A stretch of DNA of 64,000 nucleotides from Rhizobium sp. SL42 (GCF_021729845.1 NZ_CP063397.1:2866001-2930000), one strand, 5' to 3'. Shown: positions 17,550-27,852, counted from the stretch's first letter. Notes: generated by a model not told the origin, from the letters alone. Program-made: numbers and translations.

Positions 17550-17674
17550 GTGGCCGTCCGTCAGTGCAGTTCCGATGTCGATTGACAAAAATGCCAGGGA
17601 TCGCACCTTGTGGGACAGCAAGTTTGATGGCTCTGCCGATCACCAAGTATCGCCCGACCTGACCATAGGTAGAC

Positions 17675-18528
17675 ATGCCAGAACATCCGACCTTCGATGC
17701 AATCGGCTTTGCCGGCGGTGGCAACCGCTGCTACTGGCAGAGCGGCTTTTTCCAGTCGCTCAATGCCATGCACCCGGTAAAGCCGAAGTTTTACGTCGCC
17801 GTGTCGGCCGGCGCCTATCATTGCGTGATGAATGTTGCCGGCGTTGGTGAAAGGGCGCGCAATGCGGCTTTCTCATTTGCCGAGAAAGGAATACCCGGCA
17901 TCGACTGGTCGCGATTGCGGACGCGGCAGTCGCCGCTCGTCGTCGGCGCCCTCTTCCGGCATTTTCTCACCGAGCAATTCGGCGCCGCTGAACTCGTTGC
18001 CCTGAAGGCCGCCCCACCAATCCTGATCCAGTTATCGCGCCCGCCGGCATGGATGCCCGGCGGTCTGGCCGCGATCGGCTCGATAGCAGCTTACCAACTC
18101 GAAAAAGCGGTCACCAGTGGTTCCTATTCCAGGGCCGGGGTTATCTCGGCCTCAAGCCGGCCTGGATCTCGACCCACGACATCGAGACACCGGCGGATCT
18201 GGTCGATGCGATCATGGCAACCTCGTCCGTACCGCCTTTCATGCCGATCGGACGGATCCGAGGGATAGCTCACCTGGACGGAGGACTGGTCGACAATCCG
18301 CCGCTGCGCAAACTTGTGGAAACCGAACGACAGGGTGGCCGGACCTTGTTGCTCTCCACCCGGTACGGGCGCCCGCCGCCACAGGCGCCGAACAGGCAAG
18401 TCGTTGCCCCAAGCGAAGATGTTCCGGTCAACAAATTCGCCGTCGGCGATGCCAAGGGCCTACGTCATGCCTTCGAACTCGGCTTGCGCGACGGCGAGGC
18501 CTTTGCGACAACACTCTCGTCGGCATAG
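17675..18528 (+). pseudogene. Patatin-like phospholipase with a frameshift
   Basis: Two overlapping frames together make one patatin-like protein of about 284 residues. The first frame (from 17675) carries the oxyanion-hole glycines GFAGGGNRCYW near residue 12 and the serine elbow VAVSAGAYH near residue 43. It loses similarity after LEKAVTSG. The second frame, shifted by one base near 18113-18127, continues GYLGLKPAWISTHDIETPADLVDAIMATSSVPPFMP and the catalytic aspartate in HLDGGLVDNPP. One base seems to be missing there. Either the gene is broken or the sequence has a base error. Read in the first frame alone, the product stops at 18268 without the catalytic Asp. Confidence 0.78.
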
Positions 18529-18543
18529 CAACGGGAGAAGGCC

Positions 18544-18948
18544 ATGCGACGGACCTATCATGGCAGTTGCCACTGCGGCGCAGTCACCTTCGAAGCCGAC
18601 CTCGATCTCGGCCTCGGTACGGTGAAATGCAACTGCTCGATCTGCGCCAAATACCGCATGTGGGGTGCAAAGGCGGGACCGGATGATGTTCGCATCAGCC
18701 AGGGTCGCGAGGCGCTCAAAGATTACGCCTTTGGCAGCCATGTTGCGCATCACTACTTTTGCCGGACCTGCGGCGTGCATCCCATCGCTTATGTCGACAT
18801 ACCCTCCGACGGACGCCGCTACTGGAATGTGCAGATCTGCTGCCTGGAGGGTGTGGATGCGGCAGAAGTGGCGAGCGCGCCGATAACCTACGAAGACGGA
18901 CGTACGGACCGCTGGGACCGCACCCCGGCGGATATCAGGCTTTTGTAG
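18544..18948 (+). CDS. GFA (CENP-V/GFA) family zinc protein
   Basis: A 134-residue protein with the GFA zinc-binding pattern: SCHCGAV near residue 9, CNCSIC near 35 and FCRTCGVHP near 76. The fold is that of glutathione-dependent formaldehyde-activating enzyme, but most members have no proven activity. GGAGAAGG lies just before the ATG. The gene follows the broken patatin gene by 15 bases and its last 14 bases overlap the end of anmK on the other strand. Confidence 0.88.
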   Translation: MRRTYHGSCHCGAVTFEADLDLGLGTVKCNCSICAKYRMWGAKAGPDDVRISQGREALKDYAFGSHVAHHYFCRTCGVHPIAYVDIPSDGRRYWNVQICCLEGVDAAEVASAPITYEDGRTDRWDRTPADIRLL

Positions 18949-20086
18949 GCTCCGTTGCGGGCAGCGCATGCGCCCTGACCAGAACGCCCCCTGTCACCGG
19001 CTCCCTGACACCGGTCGTTGTTGGAAAGGTCAAAGGTAACCCCATGGTCGCCCGCACGGCGAGATAGGCCCAGGCCTCGGCTTCCATTGCATCGCCGTCG
19101 AACCCCGCCTCTTCCGCGCGCAGCACAGTCGCTCCCTGCAAGTCCGCCAATCGCGCCAGATCACCCATGATGATCCTGTTCAGCCGACCGCCGCCACAGA
19201 CCACATAGGTCCTGGGTGTTCGCGGCAGATGCGCCGCAGATTTGATGATCGCCGCGGCCGACACATAGGCAAGCGTGCGAGCTCCATCCGACAGTTCCGC
19301 TTCGCTTCCTGTCGGCGGCACAAAGTCGTTGCGATCGAGCGATCGGCGTATGCTGGTCGTAAAAAATGAGTTGGCAAGATAGCGCCCGGCCAGCGGCATC
19401 AGCACCCTGCCCTCCGATGCGATACGCCCACCTTCGTCATAGGGAATGCCGGCATGTGCCTCGACCCATTGATCGATCAGCGCATTGCCTGGCCCGCTGT
19501 CGAAGCCGATGACGGCGCCATCACGATCGAGATAGGTCAGGTTGGAGATCCCACCGATATTGACGAAGCAGACCGGCCATTGTTCGGGCGGCAGCCGATG
19601 AGCAAGCGCCCGATGATAGACGGGCACCAGCGGCGCACCCTGGCCGCCATGCACCATGTCATTGGCCCGCATGTCGAAGATGATGTCGATCCCCGTCTCC
19701 CGCGCCAGCAGCGCACCGTCGCCGATCTGCACCGTCAGCGCCAGATCCGGTCGATGCAGCACGGTTTGGCCATGAAAACCGATGAGGTCGATATCCGCTG
19801 CCGAGAGCGCGTATCGTTGCAGGAACAGAGAAACGCCCTCGCTATGACGCAGGGTCAGATCTCGCTCGATACCCGCCAGATCCCCCGGTCGCTGCTCGCG
19901 GATGGTGATCGCCTTGGCGTCCTCCAACCCCTGCTTCAGCCGATCACGAAAGGCGGGCTCGTAAGGTATGGACAGAAACGGTCCACGCTCCACCAGGGTT
20001 TCACCATCGGTCTTCACCAGCGCCACGTCGATGCCGTCCATCGATGTGCCGCTCATCAGGCCGATCGCCGTTTTCAATGCCGTCAT
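18935..20086 (-). CDS. anmK: Anhydro-N-acetylmuramic acid kinase
   Basis: A protein of 383 residues if started at 20086 ([18 protein letters not shown]); in-frame ATGs at 20107 and 20125 are also possible, the former with AGGTGG before it. [18 protein letters not shown] is the ATP-binding signature, followed by [52 protein letters not shown] and VCGGGRLN. AnmK phosphorylates and opens anhydroMurNAc to MurNAc-6-P in cell-wall recycling. It is divergent from tyrS, an arrangement I recall in other Rhizobiaceae. Confidence 0.95.
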   Translation of the reverse strand: MTALKTAIGLMSGTSMDGIDVALVKTDGETLVERGPFLSIPYEPAFRDRLKQGLEDAKAITIREQRPGDLAGIERDLTLRHSEGVSLFLQRYALSAADIDLIGFHGQTVLHRPDLALTVQIGDGALLARETGIDIIFDMRANDMVHGGQGAPLVPVYHRALAHRLPPEQWPVCFVNIGGISNLTYLDRDGAVIGFDSGPGNALIDQWVEAHAGIPYDEGGRIASEGRVLMPLAGRYLANSFFTTSIRRSLDRNDFVPPTGSEAELSDGARTLAYVSAAAIIKSAAHLPRTPRTYVVCGGGRLNRIIMGDLARLADLQGATVLRAEEAGFDGDAMEAEAWAYLAVRATMGLPLTFPTTTGVREPVTGGVLVRAHALPATEPTKA

Positions 20087-20209
20087 GGGACCATCACCGA
20101 TTCGCATGCCACCTATCGCGCACATTCATGGTTGAAACGGGTGCACATTTCAAAAAAACAATGCTAAAGCGCCGACGGAATTTACTGAAAACCCGAAAGT
20201 TAGACCGTC

Positions 20210-21463
20210 ATGACGAAGTTCAAGTCCGATTTCCTCCGCACGCTCGACGAGCGTGGCTTCATTCACCAGATCTCCGATGAGGCAGGTCTCGACGAACTGT
20301 TCGCCAAGGAAACCGTGACCGCCTATATCGGCTTCGACCCGACGGCGCCTTCGCTGCATGCCGGCGGCCTGATCCAGATCATGATGCTGCACTGGATGCA
20401 GCAGACCGGTCATCGTCCGATCTCGCTGATGGGCGGCGGCACCGGCATGGTCGGGGACCCGTCCTTCAAGGACGACGCCCGCCAGCTGATGACGGTCGAC
20501 ACGATCGAAAGCAACATCGCCTCGATCAAGCGCGTCTTCTCGAACTACCTTTCCTACGGCGAAAGCCCGAAGGACGCCATGATGATCAACAACGGCGACT
20601 GGCTGCGCGACATCAACTACCTCGAATTCCTGCGCGACGTCGGCCGGCACTTCTCGGTCAACCGCATGCTGTCCTTCGACAGCGTCAAGACGCGCCTCGA
20701 CCGCGAGCAATCGTTGTCCTTCCTCGAATTCAACTACATGATCCTGCAGGCCTACGACTTCGTCGAGCTGAACAAGCGTTACGGCTGCCGCCTGCAGATG
20801 GGCGGCTCCGACCAGTGGGGCAACATCATCAACGGTATCGACCTCGGCCACCGCATGGGCACGCCGCAGCTCTACGCTCTGACTTCTCCGCTCTTGACCA
20901 CCTCGTCTGGCGCAAAGATGGGCAAGTCGCTGAACGGCGCCGTCTGGCTCAATCCGGACATGCTGTCGGCCTACGATTTCTGGCAGTACTGGCGCAACAC
21001 CGAGGATGCCGATGTGTCGCGCTTCCTGAAGCTCTACACCACCCTGCCGATGGATGAGATCGCAAGGCTGTCGGCGCTTGGCGGCTCGGAAATCAACGAG
21101 GTCAAGAAGATCCTCGCGACCGAAGTTACCGCCATGCTGCACGGCCGTGAAAACGCCGAGCAAGCCGCCGAAACCGCGCGCAAGACCTTCGAGGAAGGTG
21201 CAATGTCGGGCAACCTGCCATCGATTGAGGTCGTCAAGGGTGAACTCGAAACCGGCATCGGCCTGCTCGCGCTGATCGTCAAGGCGGGCCTGGCGGCCTC
21301 GAACGGCGAGGCCCGTCGTCATATCCAGGGTGGCGCGGTCAAGATCAACGACACTGGCGTATCGGACGAAAAGATGATTGTCGGTTCCGGCGAAGTGACC
21401 GGCGACGGCGTGATCAAGCTCTCGCTCGGCAAGAAGAAGCACATCCTGGTCCGCCCGGTCTGA
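20210..21463 (+). CDS. tyrS: Tyrosyl-tRNA synthetase
   Basis: A 417-residue class I aminoacyl-tRNA synthetase. The HIGH-type motif is [11 protein letters not shown], tyrosine and tRNA binding segments include [14 protein letters not shown] and [26 protein letters not shown], and the KMSKS loop reads [14 protein letters not shown]. The C terminus (from about residue 350) is an S4-like RNA-binding domain ([22 protein letters not shown]). It is full length, followed closely by a strong terminator. Confidence 0.97.
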   Translation: MTKFKSDFLRTLDERGFIHQISDEAGLDELFAKETVTAYIGFDPTAPSLHAGGLIQIMMLHWMQQTGHRPISLMGGGTGMVGDPSFKDDARQLMTVDTIESNIASIKRVFSNYLSYGESPKDAMMINNGDWLRDINYLEFLRDVGRHFSVNRMLSFDSVKTRLDREQSLSFLEFNYMILQAYDFVELNKRYGCRLQMGGSDQWGNIINGIDLGHRMGTPQLYALTSPLLTTSSGAKMGKSLNGAVWLNPDMLSAYDFWQYWRNTEDADVSRFLKLYTTLPMDEIARLSALGGSEINEVKKILATEVTAMLHGRENAEQAAETARKTFEEGAMSGNLPSIEVVKGELETGIGLLALIVKAGLAASNGEARRHIQGGAVKINDTGVSDEKMIVGSGEVTGDGVIKLSLGKKKHILVRPV

Positions 21464-21498
21464 TAAGTCAGAACACCGGCCTAATAATCGACCGCATC

Positions 21499-21522
21499 AA
21501 ACCCGCCATCGGCGGGTTTTTT
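21499..21522 (+). terminator. Rho-independent terminator of tyrS
   Basis: AAACCCGCC (21499-21507) and GGCGGGTTT (21511-21519) form a stem with a three-base loop, followed by T to 21522. It ends two bases before the stop codon of the convergent gene. Confidence 0.92.
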
Positions 21523-21523
21523 G

Positions 21524-24500
21524 TTACCTGAACTCGAAGATCTGGCGAAACACGCCCGGCGCGATGATCGACAGCGGATTGATCACGAGATTGGGTCGCT
21601 CAACAGCGCCCGTCAGCTTGAAGGTAATGCCAAGCAGTCCACGGTCGCGACCATTGCCCAGAATGGCGCCGATGATCGGAAGTTCGCCAAACAGTCGGTT
21701 GAGGCCATAGGCCGGCATGAAGGTGCCGGTGAGATCGATCCGACCGCTGCTGTCGCGCACGATGCCCTGGAATGTCGCCCCGATCTGGTCTCCCCTGACA
21801 ATGCCATTTTCCACGCTGAGCGTGCCGGCATTGTAGTACAGCCGCGCGAACGCCCGCTGGAACCGGGCCGAGCTGACATCGATGTCGCGCTTCACCGCAC
21901 TGTTGAGGCTGCGCCCATCGCTGCCGGTCGGTGTAGACACGATCGACTGGAGCCGCTCTTCGTTGTCGACCTGAAAGCTGCGCAGATCAAGATTGCCGGC
22001 CCATGCCCCGCCCGGCGTTTCATTCAGCTTCAGGTTCACCAGGCCACCCACCAGCCGCTTGTAGAGATCGATGAAACGCACCAGCGCGCCGGCATCGCTG
22101 CTGGTCACCGAGACTTCGCTGAAGCCGTCCGGTCGGCGAAGCTTGGCGACCACCGCCTGGCCACTGCTGGTGACGGCAGAGAAGTCCAGCGCCGTCGTCT
22201 TGCCCTGTCTCGCGCTGTAGATCACCGAAGATCCAGACAGTGCCTCTCCGCCAAAGCCTATGACGCGATCGACCTTGCCCTCGATCCGCAAGCTGACATC
22301 ATCGCCTTTCCCCTTGCCGGCGACGGCCGGAGCCTTGAGCTTGGAAATCAAAGACCGCGCATCGAACGAGCTGCCCGAGACAGTCACGTTGTACGTGCCT
22401 TTGACCTGACGGATCGCAATCGAAAGATTGTCGTCCGGCGCCAGCCTCACCTTGCTGAAATTGGCCGCGATCAGGCCTTTCGGGCCGGTGGACAGCTCAC
22501 CGCTCGCCCCGAAACCATCGCCATCCAGCACGAACTTTTCAATCGTCGTCTGTCCGTCCACTTCGCTCAGCTCGAATGTCGCCTTGGCGCCGATGCCTTG
22601 CCCCTTGGACCAGCCGATCCACGGAATATTGAGATTGGCATTGCGCAGATCGACGGAGGCCGCCTGACGCTTGTCGCCCAGGCGGGTGAGTTCCACCGAG
22701 ATCGGACCATCGATGATATCGTCGAGCCCGGGCACCAGCTTGTTGCGCGTGGCATTGTCGAGCTTGGCCGTCACCACCCGTTCGCGCCCGCTGTCGGTAT
22801 CCCGCGCAACGGGTTCGCTCATGCGGATGTCCATCGGCACGTCGTCGATCCTTGCCGAGCCTTCGATCTGCGCCAGCTTGGGATCGACGGCAAGCGTGCC
22901 GGTGAAATCGCTGATCCGGCGCCCGTCAAACGGCTTTTCGATTGCAACCTTGTCCAGTTGCAGATAGGCGTTCCACACCGGCGCTGGCGGTTTCTGATCG
23001 GCGATCAGACCCAGGGTGACCTCCGCCGTGCCCTTGATCGCGCCGCTAAAGTCTTCTGCGACAAATCCGATACGTTGCAACGCCTGGATCGGCTTGAACG
23101 ACACAAGTTCGGCGACCGCATCCGCAGCACCATTGACGGCCACCGAGATGGTCGCCATCAGCGGCTTCTCATAGGCACGGGCGATGGTCACCGCGCCACT
23201 TTCCAGCGCCACGACACGCCCAGACGGAAAATACGAGGCGGCCGATTTGATCTTCACCTCGATCCGCTCGCCCATCATGTCGAAGCGAGCATTGGCATCG
23301 CGCAGCGGTGGAATATCCCCGGTCAGGTTCACTCTGGCATCGACCACATCGAAGCCGATGCGCAGCTCGTCACCCTTCAGATGCACCGGACGCGGTTCCA
23401 GCGACAGGCGGTTTTGCGGGATGAAAACCGAAATCTCGCCATGCGATACCGTTCCACCGAAGATATTCTTCAGCACCCAGCTGCGAGGCTTGTCGGCAAT
23501 CCAATAGGGCCAGAGCTGCTTGACCACAGCAGCCTTCATGTTCTCGACCACGCCGTCGAACTTCACTTCAGGGCCGGTGCCACCAAACCGAATCTGCAAT
23601 GTGCTGACCATCTTGCCATTGGCCGTGGACACGTCGAACGTATCAAATTGCAGCAGGGTGCCATCGAACAGGTAGCGGCCATAGGCCTTCATGTCGAAGG
23701 GGAACGCAGTTTCACCGGAGGAAGGCACATCGGCACGCCCCTGGGCGACGAGCAGGTCGATACCGATGCCCTTGCCAAAATCCTTGCCCTCGGGCAGCCG
23801 GTCCAGATCGATCAAGCCGCCAGAAAGCGGCAGGATCATCGGCCCGAACTCGGCCCTGGAATTGGCGATCTCGATCGTATCCTTGCCAAAGTCATAGGCG
23901 AAGTTCAGGTCGGCCCCGGTGATCTCCTGCGGCTGGCCATCGGTATAGAACGTGGCGGCTCTCGTGTTGACCGCCAGGGACATTTCCGGCTCCTGCCCCG
24001 CGATATCGCGTTTGGCAGACAGAACAAGCTCGGCGGAACCATCGATACCTTGGCGTGGCAGGCCGGCCTTGGATCGCCGCAACATGAATGGCGTCAAGCG
24101 GAAGTCCGCTATCCGGAGCGTCATCGAATGGACGGCACCGCCGACATTCGTCGTCAGGGCAGTCAATTCGGTCTGCTGGCCATTCACCGAGATCGCGCCG
24201 AAGATCGACAGTGAGTCGTCACTGCCTCGCTCCATCGCCAGATCATCGATGGATAACGTCAACGGCCGTCCGCTTGCACTGGTGGCCGCCACCTCGAGGC
24301 CGCCCAGGCGCATGCGATCGAGCCCGCCCCGCGCGATGAAGCCCTGCAATCGGTCCAATTCGCCGAACGCGCCGTCCAGCACCGCCGGCATGTTGTCGAT
24401 CCGGAACCTGGATAGATCCATCGGTTCGCGCTTCGGCAAGAGCCGGGCATCGAGGGAGATGCCCTGACTGTCTATTTCTCGAACCGAGAACCGGCCACCA

Positions 24501-24928
24501 AGCAAAGCCATGGGCTCCAGAATGAGGCTTACCGACTGCGTCATCGCCACCTGCTGGCCGCTCGCCGCATCGACGACCGAAACATCATGGGCATCGACGG
24601 TGACATCGAGCCCGCCCGAAAAGCGGATCGCCGTACGACCGATCTTCGCGTCGTATTGCGGGCCCATGGCATTGGAGAGCGCTGTCGTGGCACGTTGCGC
24701 CAAAGCAGCATCCAGCGTCCCGCTTTCAACTACGGCAAACACGCCCGCGATGACGATGACCCACAAACCGATGAACGCGACGAGACCCCGCAGGCAACGG
24801 CGCACGAGACTGCGACGCGGCGGGCAGTGGACGATCATGGGATCTTCCACCTGCGCGGAAGGCAGGGCATGCAGCGGCACGATGTCCCGCGTGCGAAACC
24901 GTAGCTTGTCGCCCCGGATATCCGACAT
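21524..24928 (-). CDS. Large AsmA/YhdP-like membrane-anchored protein (DUF3971 type)
   Basis: A protein of 1134 residues from the ATG at 24928; the frame is open to 25024. There is one N-terminal membrane helix (about residues 47 to 68, CLRGLVAFIGLWVIVIAGVF) and then a very long, beta-rich periplasmic part. Its C terminus, with LFGELPIIGAILGNGRDRGLLGITFKLTGAVERPNLVINPLSIIAPG, is the AsmA-like C-terminal region. Proteins of this kind (YhdP, TamB, AsmA) are thought to carry lipids between the inner and outer membrane. It is divergent from bcp and convergent with tyrS. Family membership is likely; function is by analogy. Confidence 0.85.
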   Translation of the reverse strand: MSDIRGDKLRFRTRDIVPLHALPSAQVEDPMIVHCPPRRSLVRRCLRGLVAFIGLWVIVIAGVFAVVESGTLDAALAQRATTALSNAMGPQYDAKIGRTAIRFSGGLDVTVDAHDVSVVDAASGQQVAMTQSVSLILEPMALLGGRFSVREIDSQGISLDARLLPKREPMDLSRFRIDNMPAVLDGAFGELDRLQGFIARGGLDRMRLGGLEVAATSASGRPLTLSIDDLAMERGSDDSLSIFGAISVNGQQTELTALTTNVGGAVHSMTLRIADFRLTPFMLRRSKAGLPRQGIDGSAELVLSAKRDIAGQEPEMSLAVNTRAATFYTDGQPQEITGADLNFAYDFGKDTIEIANSRAEFGPMILPLSGGLIDLDRLPEGKDFGKGIGIDLLVAQGRADVPSSGETAFPFDMKAYGRYLFDGTLLQFDTFDVSTANGKMVSTLQIRFGGTGPEVKFDGVVENMKAAVVKQLWPYWIADKPRSWVLKNIFGGTVSHGEISVFIPQNRLSLEPRPVHLKGDELRIGFDVVDARVNLTGDIPPLRDANARFDMMGERIEVKIKSAASYFPSGRVVALESGAVTIARAYEKPLMATISVAVNGAADAVAELVSFKPIQALQRIGFVAEDFSGAIKGTAEVTLGLIADQKPPAPVWNAYLQLDKVAIEKPFDGRRISDFTGTLAVDPKLAQIEGSARIDDVPMDIRMSEPVARDTDSGRERVVTAKLDNATRNKLVPGLDDIIDGPISVELTRLGDKRQAASVDLRNANLNIPWIGWSKGQGIGAKATFELSEVDGQTTIEKFVLDGDGFGASGELSTGPKGLIAANFSKVRLAPDDNLSIAIRQVKGTYNVTVSGSSFDARSLISKLKAPAVAGKGKGDDVSLRIEGKVDRVIGFGGEALSGSSVIYSARQGKTTALDFSAVTSSGQAVVAKLRRPDGFSEVSVTSSDAGALVRFIDLYKRLVGGLVNLKLNETPGGAWAGNLDLRSFQVDNEERLQSIVSTPTGSDGRSLNSAVKRDIDVSSARFQRAFARLYYNAGTLSVENGIVRGDQIGATFQGIVRDSSGRIDLTGTFMPAYGLNRLFGELPIIGAILGNGRDRGLLGITFKLTGAVERPNLVINPLSIIAPGVFRQIFEFR

Positions 24929-25050
24929 GTCCTGGTGATTGTCTCCGTCTATCGATGCAGCTATCAAGTCGCTCTGGACGACTCCGCAGCGGACTATATA
25001 TCGATGACGACCACAATCATCCAAAAAGCGGGCAAAAGAAAGGTTTTCCC

Positions 25051-25518
25051 ATGACGGAATTGGCAGTTGGAACAGCAGCTCCGGATTTCTCCCTGCCCAG
25101 CAACGGCGGCGGCACCGTTTCTCTCGCCGATTTCACAGGAAAGCCGCTCGTCATCTATTTCTACCCCAAGGACAGCACCCCGGCATGCACCACGGAAGCA
25201 ATTGATTTCACTTCGCTTTCCGAAAGCTTCGCGAAAGCCGGCGCAGCCATCGTCGGCGTATCGCCCGACTCCGTGAAAAGCCACGACAAATTTGCCGCCA
25301 AGCACAATCTGTCCGTGATCCTTGCAGCAGACGAAGAGCACCAGATGCTCGAAGCTTATGGCGTCTGGAAGGAAAAGAGCATGTACGGCAAGACCTACAT
25401 GGGCGTCGAGCGCACGACAGTGCTGATCGATGCCGCGGGCAAGATCGCGCAGATCTGGCCCAAGGTCAAAGTGGCCGGCCACGCGGAAGCCGTCCTTCAG
25501 GCGGTTCGATCTCTCTGA
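25051..25518 (+). CDS. bcp: Thiol peroxidase Bcp/PrxQ family, one-cysteine form
   Basis: A 155-residue peroxiredoxin. The peroxidatic cysteine is C46 in DSTPACTTEAIDF, with the usual T-P before it. The resolving cysteine found five residues later in E. coli Bcp is isoleucine here, and there is no other cysteine, so reduction must use an outside thiol. GVERTTVLID and the terminal helix fit the family. The start at 25051 (MTELAVGTAAPDF) is chosen from the family N terminus, with AAAGG upstream. Its stop overlaps the start of the next gene by one base. Confidence 0.92.
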   Translation: MTELAVGTAAPDFSLPSNGGGTVSLADFTGKPLVIYFYPKDSTPACTTEAIDFTSLSESFAKAGAAIVGVSPDSVKSHDKFAAKHNLSVILAADEEHQMLEAYGVWKEKSMYGKTYMGVERTTVLIDAAGKIAQIWPKVKVAGHAEAVLQAVRSL

Positions 25519-26360
25519 TGAACCTTGTCGTGAAGGAACCTGCAACGCCGTTCCGCTCCCTGCGCGAGGCCGCGACTCTTGCCATCATGAGCGCCGATCT
25601 CGATGAGAAGACCAGCCTTGCCCAGACCGCCGCGATCCGCTGGCAGGAGCGCAGGCTGTCGCTGCGCTCACCTCTCGACCCGGCCTTGCCGGATCGTCCG
25701 GGTCGGCCGGAAAAGCCAGTTCTTGTTCCGCCAAAAGGCACCGAAAAGCGTTCGCTTCACACTCTGCCGGGACGCATCGCCACGCTGCATGCACTGGCGC
25801 ATATCGAACTCAATGCCGTCGATCTGGCGCTTGATATCGTCGCCCGATTCGCTTCGCAGCCCGTGCCGCATTCCTTCTTCGACGGCTGGATGAAGGTTGC
25901 CTTCGAGGAAGCGAAACACTTCCGCATGGTGCGCGACCGATTGCGCGACCTCGGTGCGGACTACGGCGACATGCCGGCCCATGACGGATTGTGGCAGGCA
26001 GCCCACTCCACCCGCAACGACCTGACTGCCAGGCTCGCCGTTGTGCCGCTGATCCTGGAAGCACGCGGTCTCGATGTAACGCCCGCCCTACAGGAAAAGA
26101 TGCGCGAAACCGGCGACATCGAGAGCGCCGATGTCCTGAGCATCATCTACGAGGACGAGAAAGGCCATGTCGCCGTCGGCGCCAAATGGTTCCGTTTTCT
26201 CTGCGCGCGCGAAAAACGTGATCCAGCCAGGACATTCCAGGACTTGGTCCGCGCAAATTTTCGCGGAAACCTCAAGGCGCCGTTCAATGACGTTGCCCGC
26301 GCCGAAGCCGGTTTGACGCCATCATTCTATCGATCCCTTTCGTCGAAAAACACGTCTTGA
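25518..26360 (+). CDS. DUF455 ferritin-like protein
   Basis: A 280-residue protein of the DUF455 family, with a four-helix ferritin-like core at about residues 85 to 230. Likely di-iron ligands are the Glu in HIELNAVDLALDI, EEAKHF, the Glu in ILEARGLD and the Glu/His in YEDEKGHVAVG. A region rich in proline and arginine (about 45 to 75) precedes the core. The fold resembles MiaE-type hydroxylases, but the reaction is unknown. It is translationally coupled to bcp (TGATG overlap), suggesting a role linked to oxidative stress or iron. Confidence 0.85.
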   Translation: MNLVVKEPATPFRSLREAATLAIMSADLDEKTSLAQTAAIRWQERRLSLRSPLDPALPDRPGRPEKPVLVPPKGTEKRSLHTLPGRIATLHALAHIELNAVDLALDIVARFASQPVPHSFFDGWMKVAFEEAKHFRMVRDRLRDLGADYGDMPAHDGLWQAAHSTRNDLTARLAVVPLILEARGLDVTPALQEKMRETGDIESADVLSIIYEDEKGHVAVGAKWFRFLCAREKRDPARTFQDLVRANFRGNLKAPFNDVARAEAGLTPSFYRSLSSKNTS

Positions 26361-26364
26361 CCAA

Positions 26365-26382
26365 TCCGGCGGCACCGCCGGA
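26365..26382 (+). terminator. Perfect GC hairpin after the DUF455 gene
   Basis: TCCGGCGG-CA-CCGCCGGA is a perfect dyad five bases after the stop. No T-run follows, so termination is uncertain. Confidence 0.45.
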
Positions 26383-26404
26383 CTAAATGTTTGTTAACCC
26401 TAAC

Positions 26405-26422
26405 CATGCGTAAATACGCATG
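26405..26422. promoter_or_regulatory. Perfect 8-bp inverted repeat upstream of the M23 peptidase gene
   Basis: CATGCGTA-AA-TACGCATG is a perfect dyad about 65 bases before the GTG start. It follows CTAACCAT (26400-26407), close to the CtrA half-site TTAACCAT reported in rhizobia. It could be an operator; the binding protein is unknown. Confidence 0.4.
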
Positions 26423-26486
26423 AACGAGCGGGGCCAAATGAATCGGTTTCGCCATCTTCCGGCGCCTCAAGCGGCACTGAGATACG

Positions 26487-27800
26487 GTGGGGACAGACGT
26501 GACAGCCAAGGCAAACAACCAGGTCTTTGGAAAGCGCCGTGAGCAACACGTCGTGATTCTCGCCAGTGGCGACAAGATCCGTCACATGACCATTCGTCCG
26601 TGGATGGCTGCGCTGACCTTCTGCTTTCTCGGCGTCATGTCGATCGGCTATCTCGGCGCCACCACCTATCTCGTTCTGCGCGACAACCTGATCGGAGCCA
26701 CCATGGCCCGCCAGGCCCGCATGCAGCATGACTACGAGGATCGCATCGCGTCCCTGCGCGCTCAGGTGGACCGTGTCACGTCGCGCCAGTTGCTCGACCA
26801 GCAGGTGGTTGAGGAAAAAGTCGAAAAGCTGCTGGAGCAGCAGATGGCGCTGACCTCTCGTCACGGACGCATCGACGCGCTGCTCGAAGGTGCCGCCAGC
26901 GCCGACAGCCTGCCGAGCGACGGCCCTCTGCCGGCAAATCGACCGTCGACCGGCACCAAGGACGAGGCATCCCTTACGACCACCGGCACCCATGCGTTTG
27001 CTGCACTCCTGGGCGCGAAAGCTCCACCGAAACCCGCCAAGACCAACCTCGCTTTGGGTTACGTGCCGATGACGGACGAAAACGTCGCCGACCGCGCCGA
27101 CAAGCTGTTTTCGCACATGACACTTTCGCTGAAGGACATCGAAAGCGAGCAAATGCAGCGCATTGCCACATTGGCATCGGGAGCGACCCAGACGGCCGCG
27201 GAAATCGCCTCGATCCTGGAGCGTAGCGGCGTGGAACTGGACGAAGCATTGGATGCAAAGACCTCTGATGCAATCGGCGGTCCCTACATCGCACCCAGCC
27301 CCGAACGCGACTTCAACGCGACCCTGAATACGCTCGACGCGGCACTGACCAGACTGGAGACCGTGCGCGATACCGCCAGGCGTCTGCCATTTGCCAATCC
27401 AGCTCCGGGGCGCGAAATCACCAGCCGCTTCGGCAACCGTCCCGATCCCTTCTTTGGTGGCCTGGCCATGCATGCCGGCATCGACTTTCGTGCACCGACA
27501 GGAACGGAAGTTCACTCCACCGGGGCTGGGAAAGTCGTCACCGCCGGCCTATCCGGCGGCTATGGCAATATGGTCGAGATCGACCATGGATACGGATTGT
27601 CGACCCGCTACGGTCACATGTCGCGCATCCTGGTAAAGGAAGGCGACAAGGTCGAGGCCGGCGATTTGATTGGTCTGTCTGGTTCGACCGGCCGATCCAC
27701 CGGACCACACCTGCACTACGAGGTCCGCCGCGGAAAGGATGCGGTCGACCCCATTCGTTTCCTCAATGCCGGGATGAAGCTCACCACCTTGATCAATTGA
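26487..27800 (+). CDS. M23-family metallopeptidase, inner-membrane anchored, with coiled coil
   Basis: A 437-residue protein from a GTG at 26487; a second GTG at 26499 has the better upstream GGTGGGGA and may be the true start. There is one membrane helix at about 37 to 60, a charged coiled coil at about 75 to 125, a linker, and a C-terminal LytM/M23 domain from about 305. Zinc ligands H329 and D333 (MHAGIDF) and H410 in HLHYEV, with H408, are intact, so the peptidase should be active. Such proteins trim peptidoglycan in growth or division. Confidence 0.88.
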   Translation: MGTDVTAKANNQVFGKRREQHVVILASGDKIRHMTIRPWMAALTFCFLGVMSIGYLGATTYLVLRDNLIGATMARQARMQHDYEDRIASLRAQVDRVTSRQLLDQQVVEEKVEKLLEQQMALTSRHGRIDALLEGAASADSLPSDGPLPANRPSTGTKDEASLTTTGTHAFAALLGAKAPPKPAKTNLALGYVPMTDENVADRADKLFSHMTLSLKDIESEQMQRIATLASGATQTAAEIASILERSGVELDEALDAKTSDAIGGPYIAPSPERDFNATLNTLDAALTRLETVRDTARRLPFANPAPGREITSRFGNRPDPFFGGLAMHAGIDFRAPTGTEVHSTGAGKVVTAGLSGGYGNMVEIDHGYGLSTRYGHMSRILVKEGDKVEAGDLIGLSGSTGRSTGPHLHYEVRRGKDAVDPIRFLNAGMKLTTLIN

Positions 27801-27852
27801 CGCGCTTCCCATTTCAGCCAATGATTGCAGCAACGATGTGACCGGAGCTGCC

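Noticed and set aside
21521..24214. Long open frame of about 900 codons on the plus strand
   Set aside because: It lies opposite the AsmA-like gene, has no known motif and comes from the codon bias of a GC-rich gene. The minus-strand reading has a membrane helix and a clear family ending.
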